From the NCBI GenBank assembly GCA_024233835.1, contig JACKPC010000001.1:310001-374000 (forward strand): a DNA stretch of 64,000 nt, written 5' to 3'. The notes below the pieces were generated by a model. The model had not been told where the DNA came from. It ran no database searches and was given only the letters and a program-made list of their open reading frames with translations. Every line of letters starts with the position of its first letter. The first letter of the stretch is position 1. Origin of the DNA: Leptospiraceae bacterium (GTDB lineage: Bacteria > Spirochaetota > Leptospiria > Leptospirales > Leptospiraceae). The position numbers and the translations under genes are program-made. Below, one piece after another: positions 17,842-26,618 of the stretch.

Positions 17842-19015
17842 AATAACCTTCGAATGCGAACTCATAACTCCCCTGTTTATGGGAAATGCCAACCCTAATG
17901 ATTGTGAACTACGTGCTCCCTCCATCAAAGGAGCCATGCGCTTCTGGTGGCGAGCCATGCACGGAAATATGCCCATAGATAAACTTCGAGAAAAAGAAGA
18001 AGAAATCTTCGGTGGAACAGAGAAAGGAAGGAGTAAGGTGATTGTGCGGGTGGATTCATCAAGACTTAAAATCTCTAAATCGTCTTATAAAGAAGAAATT
18101 TGGGATAATATTAAAAAAGCTCCTAAAGCTGGAAAAGAAGGGGAAGCTTATTTATTTTATTCTTTATTAATGCAACATGAACGAAGATATTATAATGGAA
18201 TTTTTCAGATAACTCTAAGCTCTGCTTCTAAAAAAGATTTATTAGAGTGTTCTGATGCATTTTTTCTACTATCTTTTTTTGGTGGAGTCGGAAGTCGTTC
18301 ACGAAGGGGAGGTGGAAATTTCTATATAAAAAAGGTTACAGATAATCAAAGACTTTTATCTCAAGATTATTTCATTGAAAATGATAAAGATCTCAAGATT
18401 TATATTACTAATTTTTTAAAAATCATTAGTAATAAATATAATATAAAATCATCTACTAAAACTCCTGATTTTTGTAATTTAAGCAACTGCAAAATTTATT
18501 TAATAGAAAATAAAGATCTTAATTTTATCGGAATAGAATTTAAAAACTTCAGAGACAGAAAGCCTAAATCAGATTATAACGGGATTAAAACCTTTTTGCA
18601 AAATGGTGAAGTACCACAATCATTTAAAAAAGCTATTTTCGGTTTACCATTATCTTATAGGTATGGAAGTATTTATGATAGAAAGAATGCTCCAAGTGCT
18701 TTAATTGAAGCCATATCCGGTAAAGATGTTATAGATAGAAGTGCTTCCAGTTTATTTTTTAGAAAACAAAAAAACTTTTTTATTATTTTAGATTTTCATA
18801 CAGTTTTATTACCTAAAAACTCCAGCCTCCTAATCAAAGATACAACACAAAAAAAAGTAATTTCAGAGATAAAAAAGGAGTATAATATTCTTTATGCTAA
18901 AAAGGAAAGCATAAGTTTAAATTATTCACCTAACAGCTTAAAACAGGATTTTATAGACTCCATAAAAAATATAAATCTTATTTATCCAATTAATGAGGTC
19001 CACTCCCGTGCTTAA
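17828..19015 (+). CDS. cmr1: Type III-B RAMP protein Cmr1
   Basis: The 395-residue protein starts MPMHKITFECELITPLFMG and continues ELRAPSIKGAMRFWWRAMHG, with GGVGSRSRRGGGNF, all Cmr1 hallmarks. It binds the 3' region of the crRNA in the Cmr complex. I chose ATG 17828 because an AAAAGGAG Shine-Dalgarno precedes it. A longer frame from 17792 lacks one. It overlaps cmr2 by 14 bases. The distal half is AT-richer than the start. It is followed by the first inserted module rather than by cmr3. Confidence 0.92.
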   Translation: MPMHKITFECELITPLFMGNANPNDCELRAPSIKGAMRFWWRAMHGNMPIDKLREKEEEIFGGTEKGRSKVIVRVDSSRLKISKSSYKEEIWDNIKKAPKAGKEGEAYLFYSLLMQHERRYYNGIFQITLSSASKKDLLECSDAFFLLSFFGGVGSRSRRGGGNFYIKKVTDNQRLLSQDYFIENDKDLKIYITNFLKIISNKYNIKSSTKTPDFCNLSNCKIYLIENKDLNFIGIEFKNFRDRKPKSDYNGIKTFLQNGEVPQSFKKAIFGLPLSYRYGSIYDRKNAPSALIEAISGKDVIDRSASSLFFRKQKNFFIILDFHTVLLPKNSSLLIKDTTQKKVISEIKKEYNILYAKKESISLNYSPNSLKQDFIDSIKNINLIYPINEVHSRA

Positions 19016-19103
19016 AACATACTCAAAGAACCATCAAAAGCAGAAATTCTTCTTGATTTTGCATATTTTCTTCCCATAATGGATTTATTAAGGATTAACA
19101 ACC

Positions 19104-20357
19104 GTGATAATTGAGTTTAAAGTAAAAAATATTCGTTCAATTCGTGATGAATTGGCTTTTTCTATGCAGGCAAATGCCTCTGTGAGTCGGAAAAATGAGT
19201 TGCCGGATAATTTGATTTTACATGAGAACGAATCCTCTTTGTTGAAATCAACAATTATCTATGGCAGGAATGCCTCCGGAAAAAGTAATATTCTATATGC
19301 TCTGGTAAAACTACAAAAGTTACTCCGGGAATCGGATAGTTATAAAGTAGAACAACAAATTCCAATTTATGAACCTTTTCACTTTGAAGAAACTAGTGTG
19401 AAAGAACCATGCAGAATCGAAATTAAATTTTTAGTAGAAAATGAAGATTTACAGACAAAAATAAAATACGAATATAAAATAGAATTTAATGAAAACCATA
19501 TTCTTTATGAGTCTTTGTCTTTTTATCCTAAAGGACAAAATGCCAGACTGTTTGAAAGAAAAATTGGAAATCCAATTATATATGGTGATTACTTGAAAGG
19601 TAATAAAAAGCTAATAGAAGATACTCTTTTAGACAATCAATTATTCTTATCTAAAAGTGCCAGCTATAAATTAGAACATTTAAAAGAACCTTATCTTTAT
19701 ATTACCGGTAAGATTTATCCTTTTATTGTTCATGATAACAATTTTGAAGATCATATTGTAAAAGTAATTTATAAAAAATTAGAAGATCCTATTTTTAAAA
19801 ATAATTTATTAGAACTATTAAAAGCAAGCGATACCGGCATTGTGGATATTTTCTCAGAGAAGTCACCGGGAAAAATATATACATCTCATCGTTTTTTTCA
19901 AAAGGAAGAAGAAAAATCTTCATCCCATTTTTCTTTAGATTTAGAATCTCTTGGCACAAGAAAACTCCTAATTATTGGTGGTATCTTATTATTGAATTTA
20001 CAACATGGAAATTTGATTGTTATTGATGAGTTGGATAAAAGTTTACACCCACATCTTACCAGAATGCTTATCCGTTTAATACACAGTAAGAGGAACAATC
20101 CTTACAATTCTCAATTAATTTTTACCACCCATGATAGTTCTCTTATGGATGGAGATTTGTTTCGTAGGGACCAGATGTTTATTACCGAAAAAGATTATTA
20201 TGGTAATACTACAGTTTATAACCTCGCTTCTATCAAAGGAGTTCGCAAGAATATTCCCTTTGAAAAATGGTATCTGGGTGGAAGTTTTGGTGGAGTTCCA
20301 GTGTTATATGAGCCAGAATTGGTATTTAAACAGTATAGAGGAGTATCTAATGCTTAA
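19104..20357 (+). CDS. AAA15-type ATPase (COG1106-like)
   Basis: The 417-residue protein starts at GTG 19104 (MIIEFKVKNIRSIRDELAFS). It has a Walker A IYGRNASGKSNILY near residue 55, and a Walker B/signature region LIVIDELDKSLHPHLTRMLI near 305, followed by FTTHDSSLMD. These are ABC/SMC-like ATPases often found with defence effectors. The gene overlaps the AbiEii-type nucleotidyltransferase by 8 bases, pointing to a translationally coupled pair. It interrupts the cmr1-cmr3 order. It probably acts as sensor or regulator of the toxin-like partner, by analogy only. Confidence 0.85.
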   Translation: MIIEFKVKNIRSIRDELAFSMQANASVSRKNELPDNLILHENESSLLKSTIIYGRNASGKSNILYALVKLQKLLRESDSYKVEQQIPIYEPFHFEETSVKEPCRIEIKFLVENEDLQTKIKYEYKIEFNENHILYESLSFYPKGQNARLFERKIGNPIIYGDYLKGNKKLIEDTLLDNQLFLSKSASYKLEHLKEPYLYITGKIYPFIVHDNNFEDHIVKVIYKKLEDPIFKNNLLELLKASDTGIVDIFSEKSPGKIYTSHRFFQKEEEKSSSHFSLDLESLGTRKLLIIGGILLLNLQHGNLIVIDELDKSLHPHLTRMLIRLIHSKRNNPYNSQLIFTTHDSSLMDGDLFRRDQMFITEKDYYGNTTVYNLASIKGVRKNIPFEKWYLGGSFGGVPVLYEPELVFKQYRGVSNA

Positions 20358-21030
20358 ACTCGCAAGTCCCGAACAAAGAGAGTTTTACGAAACGATTCTT
20401 TATCCCATGCAGGATGTAATATTTTCTCTTCTGCAATCAGACAAATTTTATCTCACCGGTGGAACCTGTCTTTCGAGATTCTATTTTAACCACAGGTATT
20501 CGGATGATCTGGATTTCTTTTTTATGGGACAGGAAGATGAATTAGAAATCTTTGAATTAGAATGTAATAAAGTGTTTCAGAGAATCGAAACAGATTTCAA
20601 ACTGGAAGTTTCTATTAATAATAAATCCTTTAAGCGTATTTTTGCTTATAAAAATGAGAATCCTTTGAAGATAGAGTTTATCTACGAAAATTTTCCACTT
20701 ATAGGAAATAGGATAAAAGAAAAAGGAATCCTACTTGATACAAAAAGTAATATTGCTTCTAATAAAATTACAGCTATTCATGATAGAAAAACTTATAAAG
20801 ATTATTTCGATCTGTTTTTTTTACTAAAGGAATTTGACTTAAAAGATTTACTCAAATGGGCAGAATTAAAAAAAGTTCCTTTAGATTATGAGGGTACATT
20901 ACTTTCTCTAAGTCTTGGAGAGTTGGAAGGAGATGTCTTTATGATACAGAATATAAAAGAACCGGATTTTAAAGAATTTATGAAAAAACTTACCGGAGAG
21001 ATTTTAAAACATGCAAAAGAGATTTCATAA
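20350..21030 (+). CDS. AbiEii-like nucleotidyltransferase (toxin family)
   Basis: From ATG 20350 the 226-residue protein shows FYLTGGTCLSRFYFNHRYSD followed by DLDFFFMG (the GG..L.....R.S.DLDFF signature), IEFIYENFP, and KITAIHDRKTYKDYFDLFFL. This is the AbiEii/AbiGii-type fold, whose members modify RNA or nucleotides to stop growth during phage infection. A longer frame from 20131 runs inside the ATPase gene and is not used. The partner is an AAA ATPase, instead of the usual AbiEi antitoxin, plus the small gene at 21011. Confidence 0.88.
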   Translation: MLKLASPEQREFYETILYPMQDVIFSLLQSDKFYLTGGTCLSRFYFNHRYSDDLDFFFMGQEDELEIFELECNKVFQRIETDFKLEVSINNKSFKRIFAYKNENPLKIEFIYENFPLIGNRIKEKGILLDTKSNIASNKITAIHDRKTYKDYFDLFFLLKEFDLKDLLKWAELKKVPLDYEGTLLSLSLGELEGDVFMIQNIKEPDFKEFMKKLTGEILKHAKEIS

Positions 21031-21301
21031 ATATTTTTGGGACGGTCTGGAGAACTGGAGTCCTGAATTTCAGCTCAGGCGTATTATTGAATACGCCAGT
21101 TTTCCTGATTTGATTCACTATCCATTTAATGAGGTAAAAGAGAATCTTTCTAAAATTCCTTTAGAAAAACTTAGAACAGGGGATTTACGAAAAGAGTTTA
21201 TTATAAAACTGGCTCCTTTTGTAAGTGGTGCGAATACATGGGAAGAAGCCATCTGGGCAATGATTGATTGCTATTTTCAAGAAAATAAAGGAGCCGCTTA
21301 A
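21011..21301 (+). CDS. Small protein resembling DUF6922-type partners of AbiEii toxins
   Basis: The 96-residue protein has HKYFWDGLENWSPEFQLRRI and ASFPDLIHYPFNEVKENLSK, with a FWD...RRIIE.A...D layout. This is seen in small partners usually encoded beside nucleotidyltransferase toxins. It overlaps the AbiEii-like gene by 20 bases, and its stop codon immediately precedes the cmr3 ATG. It is probably a regulator or antitoxin of the module. Family assignment is tentative. Confidence 0.55.
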   Translation: MQKRFHKYFWDGLENWSPEFQLRRIIEYASFPDLIHYPFNEVKENLSKIPLEKLRTGDLRKEFIIKLAPFVSGANTWEEAIWAMIDCYFQENKGAA

Positions 21302-22417
21302 ATGCCAACTGTAATGATAGAACCTTTAGACACATTGTTTTTCCGGGATGGAAGACCCTTCAACATGGGAGACGAAACCTGGGCAGAAGGGATGTTTCCT
21401 CCAAACCCGAGTGTGATATATGGGGCACTCAGGAGTGCTTATTTTTCTTTATACCCTGATGAATTTCAATATGCAGGGACAGAAAATGATCCAAGTAATA
21501 ATATCGCCATAACAGATATATATTTCTGTGAACTGTCAGATAAAAATGAAAAATACTTTTATTATCTAACTCCGGCAGATATTTTAAAACCCAAAAATAA
21601 AAAATCTGGAAACTATGATTATCAACTCATATCCTCAAAAAATACTTCTTTAGAAAATAAAATAAAAAATATTCCTCTATATAATATTTCTGAAAACCTT
21701 ATCAGATTAGAGAATACTTTTATTACAAGAAGAACTTTCTTAAAATATATTCAGGCTTCAAATAAAGAAAAAGTTGAGACAGAAAGCATCAATTCTTTTA
21801 TCAGTAATGAACCTAAAATTGGAATAGGTCGAGAACGAACAAAACATGCAGCAAAAGACGGTATGCTATATCGTACTAACATGATTAGAACTGCTAACAA
21901 ATCTAAAAGTGACAGAAAACTTCATTTTGTCATAACTTATAATTTTGAAGGAGATAAAGAGTTCATTATACCCGATACAACCCTTTTGAAATTGGGTGGA
22001 GAAGGAAAAGTCATCAATATTAATTCGATAAATCCACAATCAGACATTCTTTTATCAGAAAACTTCTCATCTAAATATATTAAGTTCTATTTAAAAACTC
22101 CTTTAATCACAAATGATTTAATTCCAAAAAAGATTTATGAGTATATTAATGAATATTTAAAAGTAGAAGTAGAAAATATTACTCCTATAACATATAAGCC
22201 TATTTATATAGGTGGATTTGATCTGAAAAATAAGAAACCAAAAACAATGTATAAGGCTTATCCTTCCGGTTCTATTTTCATTGTAGAAACAAAAGAAAAA
22301 GTAACCTATACTAATAAAATATTTAAGGAATGCATCAATCATTCTCTTTCTGAAAAACGAGAAAAAGAAGGATACGGCCTATTTCAGTTAGCCAAATTTG
22401 GAGAAAATAATGAATAA
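21302..22417 (+). CDS. cmr3: Type III-B RAMP protein Cmr3
   Basis: The 371-residue protein begins MIEPLDTLFFRDGRPFNMGD after the first four residues, and NPSVIYGALRSAYFS follows, the defining Cmr3 N-terminus. GIGRERTKHAAKDGMLYRT is the conserved central loop. Cmr3 partners Cmr2 and binds the crRNA 5' tag. It starts directly after the stop of the small DUF6922-like gene and overlaps the next gene by 8 bases. Confidence 0.93.
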   Translation: MPTVMIEPLDTLFFRDGRPFNMGDETWAEGMFPPNPSVIYGALRSAYFSLYPDEFQYAGTENDPSNNIAITDIYFCELSDKNEKYFYYLTPADILKPKNKKSGNYDYQLISSKNTSLENKIKNIPLYNISENLIRLENTFITRRTFLKYIQASNKEKVETESINSFISNEPKIGIGRERTKHAAKDGMLYRTNMIRTANKSKSDRKLHFVITYNFEGDKEFIIPDTTLLKLGGEGKVININSINPQSDILLSENFSSKYIKFYLKTPLITNDLIPKKIYEYINEYLKVEVENITPITYKPIYIGGFDLKNKKPKTMYKAYPSGSIFIVETKEKVTYTNKIFKECINHSLSEKREKEGYGLFQLAKFGENNE

Positions 22418-24104
22418 CGAATTATATATAATCACAACTGTAGGAACTTCAATATTTACAAATTTTTTTAAATATTACGAAATTAAAGATGAAAGTCCTC
22501 CCTCTGAATTTAAAGACATATACAGGGATTTAGATAAGTGTGCTTACTCTATTGATGATTGGAGGAAATCGGAAAATGATAGAAATGTTTTAAAAAATAA
22601 TAATGATTTCAAAGCTTTTTATAAAGACAACGATAACGCTTCCGCAGAAATAAAAAGTATTAATAAGATTATTGAAAAAAATCCTAATAAAAATATCAAC
22701 ATTCATCTATTAGCTACTGAAACAGTACTATCAAGATTAGCATCTGAAATAATAATGGAAGTATTTGCTAAAGAGAATATAAATATAACTTTCTCAGAAA
22801 ATGACATCATCCCCAATCTAAAAGTTTCTTTTGACAATCTTAAATCTGAAGAGGAGAAGGAAGTTATCAATCAGGGTTTTGAAAATTTTATACAAAAGTT
22901 ATATACTCTCATTACTGATTATAAAAATAAAGGAAAAGTCATTTTAAACATCTCCGGTGGATATAAAGCACTTACTCCTTTCACAACAATCATCGGGCAA
23001 TTAGAACAGGTTCCTCTTAACTATATCTATGAAGATAGTAATACTTTAATAGAGATAAATCCTATACCTATTAATTTTGATATAGGAATTGCTGAATTAT
23101 ATTTGCCGTATTTGGAAGATGCATCTTTAAGCGATCCACAAACGATTCCTCTAGTTGCAAAAAAGAATTTGGAAAATTGGAAATTAATTCAAATAAATGA
23201 AGAGGGTCTTTTTAAAAAAACTATCCTGGGCGAATTATTATTAATATATTTTGATTCAAATGCTTCTCTTTCCAAAAAATCTCTGGGATTTTTTGTTGAA
23301 TATAAAGTGTTTGAATACTTTGCAAACAGACAGTACCACTCTTTAGATGAAACAAAATTCTGCATAGTGAAGCTAGGAGAAAAAATTAAATCCAAAAGCT
23401 ATCCAAACCCAGAAGAGATTGATATTCTCTTATTTGAAAATCAAGAAAAAACTAATTCTAAAGTAGTGTTTATCGAAATAAAATCTTTATCTCAAAGCTT
23501 TAAAGAAGATGGAATTATAGCTCGAATGAAAAAGAGATATGAGATTGCCAGAGAAAAAAACTGGAATTTGATAGAATATTCCTTAATTGTTTACTTTCCC
23601 AATTTTGAAAATATCCGTGATAAAATTGCAATTTATAAAAAATATAAAAGGGAAGCTGAAGTTCTTGGAATCCAATTTCGAGTTTTTTATTTCAACGTCC
23701 CGATTTCCAATGAACAGGTTCATTATCAGAATTTCTTACAAAATAAACTAAATGAACTTTGTGAATTAAGCTTATTTGATGAAGTAATGGATTCTTTGAG
23801 ATCTGTTATTAATCAAGCATTAGAAATAATTACGAGTTCCGGAAATCCGCTTAAAGTGTATTTATTTGGCTCTGCTGCTCGTAGACAAATGCATAAAGAT
23901 AGTGATTTAGATTTTTATATAATAGAGGAATCTAATGGAGAAGAAAAAAATAGAGCTGCAAAATACTATAAATCCTTACACAAACTAATAAAACCGAAAG
24001 ATATTATCGTAAGAACAATAGACGAATTTGAAAATAATAAGAAGAAGATCAATGCACTTGAGAATGATGTTTTTTATGAGGGAATTTTATTATATGAGAA
24101 ATAG
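22410..24104 (+). CDS. CARF + PD-(D/E)XK nuclease + MNT nucleotidyltransferase fusion
   Basis: One uninterrupted frame of ~564 residues (ATG 22410, with GGAG six bases upstream) carries three parts. Residues ~5-230 form a Csm6/Can-like CARF domain: LYIITTVGTSIFTN at the start and VILNISGGYKALTPF as the ligand loop. Residues ~265-440 hold a PD-(D/E)XK core with PEEIDILLF and VFIEIKS (D-x17-E-x-K). Residues ~460-564 are a minimal nucleotidyltransferase with VYLFGSAARR and SDLDFYII (GS...D-x-D). By family knowledge, CARF binds cyclic oligoadenylate and switches the nuclease. MNT domains adenylylate a HEPN partner, and a HEPN gene follows with an 11-base overlap. I know of no standard type III effector with this three-part layout. 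Fusion by loss of a stop codon between two genes is possible. Confidence 0.85.
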   Translation: MNNELYIITTVGTSIFTNFFKYYEIKDESPPSEFKDIYRDLDKCAYSIDDWRKSENDRNVLKNNNDFKAFYKDNDNASAEIKSINKIIEKNPNKNINIHLLATETVLSRLASEIIMEVFAKENINITFSENDIIPNLKVSFDNLKSEEEKEVINQGFENFIQKLYTLITDYKNKGKVILNISGGYKALTPFTTIIGQLEQVPLNYIYEDSNTLIEINPIPINFDIGIAELYLPYLEDASLSDPQTIPLVAKKNLENWKLIQINEEGLFKKTILGELLLIYFDSNASLSKKSLGFFVEYKVFEYFANRQYHSLDETKFCIVKLGEKIKSKSYPNPEEIDILLFENQEKTNSKVVFIEIKSLSQSFKEDGIIARMKKRYEIAREKNWNLIEYSLIVYFPNFENIRDKIAIYKKYKREAEVLGIQFRVFYFNVPISNEQVHYQNFLQNKLNELCELSLFDEVMDSLRSVINQALEIITSSGNPLKVYLFGSAARRQMHKDSDLDFYIIEESNGEEKNRAAKYYKSLHKLIKPKDIIVRTIDEFENNKKKINALENDVFYEGILLYEK

Positions 24105-24480
24105 CTATAATGATGCCATGAGCTGGATAAAAAATGGTGATGAGGATTTACATTCTGCAAAAATACTAATTGATAACAATGGATCTTTGAGAAATATTGG
24201 TTTTCATTGTCAACAGGCAACAGAGAAATATCTCAAAGCATTTCTTGAGTTTAATGAAATACGGTTTCCAAGAACCCACGAACTGAGTAATCTATACTCT
24301 ATTTGTTTTGAGATAGATTCTTCTATTGATATTGATTTAAACTTTTTATCGAATTTTACTGAATATGCAGTGGATATCCGATATTCTAAAAATCCTGATA
24401 TTGATGAAAAATCCTTATACACCGGTTATAATTATGTTCAGGCAATTAGAAGTAAAATATTATCAAAAATCAAGGAATAA
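24094..24480 (+). CDS. HEPN-domain protein (COG2250 type)
   Basis: From ATG 24094 the 128-residue protein shows WIKNGDEDLHSAKILI, HCQQATEKYLKAFLE, FPRTHELSNL and AVDIRYSKNPD, the standard layout of COG2250 HEPN proteins. HEPN toxins cleave RNA and are commonly paired with an MNT nucleotidyltransferase that silences them. Here the MNT is the C-terminal domain of the upstream CARF-nuclease fusion. The overlap of 11 bases supports coupled expression. The RX4-6H active-site motif is not obvious, so RNase activity is uncertain. Confidence 0.88.
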   Translation: MRNSYNDAMSWIKNGDEDLHSAKILIDNNGSLRNIGFHCQQATEKYLKAFLEFNEIRFPRTHELSNLYSICFEIDSSIDIDLNFLSNFTEYAVDIRYSKNPDIDEKSLYTGYNYVQAIRSKILSKIKE

Positions 24481-24482
24481 CC

Positions 24483-24575
24483 ATGTATAGACTAGCAAAA
24501 CTATTATTAGTATCCCGTATCCAATCCCAAATTCTAAAATTGCAAATATGGAATAATTTTAAAAACCAGGCATGA
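24483..24575 (+). pseudogene. Possible truncated duplicate of the cmr4 start
   Basis: A 30-codon frame starts MYRLAKLLLV, close to MYKLAKPLFL of the intact cmr4 at 25653, and is likewise preceded by an AAGGA-type ribosome site. After ~10 codons it diverges and stops. It may be the stump left when the MNT/HepT genes were inserted ahead of cmr4. Nucleotide identity over the matching start is only about 75 percent, so chance cannot be excluded. Confidence 0.45.
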
Positions 24576-24841
24576 ATATTACAGCTCTTACAGATTATTT
24601 TTCCAACAAAGATTACCTCAACTTTGCTTTGCTTTTTGGTTCTCAGGCAAAAGGTAAAACCAATCTTATGAGTGAGGTCGATATTGCTATTCATGCCAAT
24701 AGAAAACTTTCTCTTGCTGAAGAAGCAGTAATAGAAAATGACTTACAAAAACTTTTGAATCTTAATAGAATGGAAATTCTTAAAGCTCAGATAGATGACT
24801 TCCGTGAGTTTATCAAACATATAGAAAAGGAACCAGAATGA
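24572..24841 (+). CDS. Short MNT-type nucleotidyltransferase (MntA-like)
   Basis: The 89-residue protein has ALLFGSQAKGKTNLMSEVDI, the GSxAxG-(S)(D/E)xD nucleotidyltransferase loop with glutamate in place of the first aspartate, and a helical tail ending IKHIEKEPE. It is shorter than typical MntA proteins (~100-140 residues). MntA antitoxins adenylylate HepT toxins. It overlaps the next, second MNT gene by 4 bases. The substitution and short length raise the possibility of reduced catalysis. Confidence 0.8.
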   Translation: MNITALTDYFSNKDYLNFALLFGSQAKGKTNLMSEVDIAIHANRKLSLAEEAVIENDLQKLLNLNRMEILKAQIDDFREFIKHIEKEPE

Positions 24842-25236
24842 AACCTTTTCCTAATCCGCATTATACAAAAGCAATACCGATATTTGAGAGTTTTCCCCAA
24901 ATACAAGTTGTATATTTGTTTGGCTCTCATGCTTCAGGAAAAACACATGCAGAAAGTGATCTGGACTTTGGTTTTATGGCGGAATCAAATATAAAAGATG
25001 ACTTAAGTCTAAAACTTATCAAAGCTGGATTCGGTGAATTTAGCCTGGTTTATATGCCCGAAGCTACTCTCTTATTACAATTTGAGATCGTGAAATGGAA
25101 TAATATTGTCTATCAAAAAAGAGATTACGATCCAAATTCTTTTTACTCAAAAACTCTGAGAATGTATTTTGATATGGAATATTATAAGGAAATACAAAGA
25201 AAGTATTTAAAGGAAAGAATTTTACATGGTGAATAA
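24838..25236 (+). CDS. MNT-type nucleotidyltransferase (MntA-like antitoxin)
   Basis: The 132-residue protein carries VVYLFGSHASGKTHAESDLD with the full GS...SDxD signature, and an extended C-terminal helix region ending RKYLKERILHGE. It overlaps the following HepT-like gene by 11 bases. By the known MntA/HepT (type VII) systems it would neutralise that HEPN RNase by AMPylation. It is the second MNT in tandem; why two precede one HepT is unclear. Confidence 0.87.
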   Translation: MKPFPNPHYTKAIPIFESFPQIQVVYLFGSHASGKTHAESDLDFGFMAESNIKDDLSLKLIKAGFGEFSLVYMPEATLLLQFEIVKWNNIVYQKRDYDPNSFYSKTLRMYFDMEYYKEIQRKYLKERILHGE

Positions 25237-25642
25237 ATCTATTTTACAAACAAAAATAGAACACTTCGAAGAGTATTTTTCTTTTTTAGAAGAGATGAAA
25301 CAATACTCTAAAGAGGAATATTTACAAAATATGATGATACGAGGAAGTGTAGAACGATATTTACAGCTTTCTATTGAAGTAACAATAGATATAGCGAACC
25401 ATATTATCTCTTCAGAAAAATTAGGGAATGTACATTGGTATCAGGATGTGGCTATCATTTTTCAAGAGAATGGATTTATAAACCAGAGTTTATGTGAAAC
25501 ATGGATTCAAATGATTCGCTTTAGAAACCTACTGGTTCATGAGTATGTAAAAATCGATCACAATGAAGTATACAAAATTCTGCAAAATAATCTTTCTGAT
25601 TTGAAAGAAATAGAAAAAGTATTTATTCAAAATTTTATATAA
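25226..25642 (+). CDS. HepT-like HEPN RNase toxin
   Basis: The 138-residue helical protein has the DUF86/HepT pattern: VERYLQLSIEVTIDIANHII and the active-site motif RFRNLLVHEYVKID, containing R-x4-H-x-Y. HepT toxins cleave RNA, and the tyrosine in the motif is the AMPylation site for MntA partners. It follows the two MNT genes and lies ten bases before cmr4, inside the cmr operon. Confidence 0.88.
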   Translation: MVNKSILQTKIEHFEEYFSFLEEMKQYSKEEYLQNMMIRGSVERYLQLSIEVTIDIANHIISSEKLGNVHWYQDVAIIFQENGFINQSLCETWIQMIRFRNLLVHEYVKIDHNEVYKILQNNLSDLKEIEKVFIQNFI

Positions 25643-25652
25643 AGGAAACGAA

Positions 25653-26618
25653 ATGTACAAATTAGCCAAGCCATTATTTTTAATCTGTGAAACTCCCCTC
25701 CACGCCGGGAGCGGAGATTCACTCGGAATTGTGGATTTACCCATCCAGAGAGAACGCCACACAGGCTTTCCCAAGATCGAAGCTTCGAGCTTGAAAGGAG
25801 CGATACGAGAAAGTTTTGAGGAAAATGAAAATGTAATCAATGTATTCGATAGTCAAGAGACTACAGTAAACGAGAAAATGAATATACATTTAACTTTCGG
25901 TCCGGAAGAAACCGGAGATGCGGGTCATGCAGGAGCCCTTGGCTTTTCGGATGCAAGAATTTTACTTTTTCCCATGAAGTCCATGAAAGGTGTCTTTGCC
26001 TACATCACCTGTCCGGCTGTTTTAAAACGATTTAAGAAAGAGTTAGAAGATGTTTGTAAGCTGGGTAGTAATAAGGATTTTTTAAAAATTGAAAACTTCG
26101 ATAACTACAAAGATACCGTTTCCAATAAAGAACACCTATGTTTAAATAATCATGTAGTTTTAGAAGAATATGCAATCAAAATTGAAAAAGAAGATAATAC
26201 TATTGCTAAGTATCTCGCTGAGGTTACTCGCAAATCTGAAATCAATGATAAACTCGTTATCCTTCCCGACAATGTTTTTACTGACTTTGTTCAACTTTCT
26301 ACGGAAGTGATTACCAGAACCAAAATCAACAACGAGACTGGAACCGTCCAATCCGGTGCCTTGTTTACAGAAGAATTTCTTCCGGCTGAATCAGTCCTGT
26401 ATTCCCTGGTCATGGCAAGTCCCATTTTTCAACCGGAAAACAAAAAGGATAAAGCTATTTTCTACAAAAGAACAAAAGCGGAAAAGGAAATTCCGGAAGA
26501 AGAATCTGTTATGGAGTTTTTTCAAAAAGGCTTAAAACCTATTATCCAAATTGGCGGTAATGCGACACTCGGAAAAGGCATTGTAAAAACCGTTGTAGGA
26601 GGGAAAGAAAATGAGTAA
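25653..26618 (+). CDS. cmr4: Type III-B RAMP protein Cmr4
   Basis: The 321-residue protein begins MYKLAKPLFLICETPLHAGS and GIVDLPIQRERHTGFPKIEA, with SSLKGAIRE and the C-terminal IQIGGNATLGKGIVK, all Cmr4 hallmarks. Cmr4 forms the backbone of the complex and cuts target RNA at 6-nt spacing. The catalytic aspartate is expected in the early loop that includes GDSLGIVD. An AAAGGAAACG site precedes the ATG, and it overlaps cmr5 by 8 bases. Confidence 0.94.
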   Translation: MYKLAKPLFLICETPLHAGSGDSLGIVDLPIQRERHTGFPKIEASSLKGAIRESFEENENVINVFDSQETTVNEKMNIHLTFGPEETGDAGHAGALGFSDARILLFPMKSMKGVFAYITCPAVLKRFKKELEDVCKLGSNKDFLKIENFDNYKDTVSNKEHLCLNNHVVLEEYAIKIEKEDNTIAKYLAEVTRKSEINDKLVILPDNVFTDFVQLSTEVITRTKINNETGTVQSGALFTEEFLPAESVLYSLVMASPIFQPENKKDKAIFYKRTKAEKEIPEEESVMEFFQKGLKPIIQIGGNATLGKGIVKTVVGGKENE

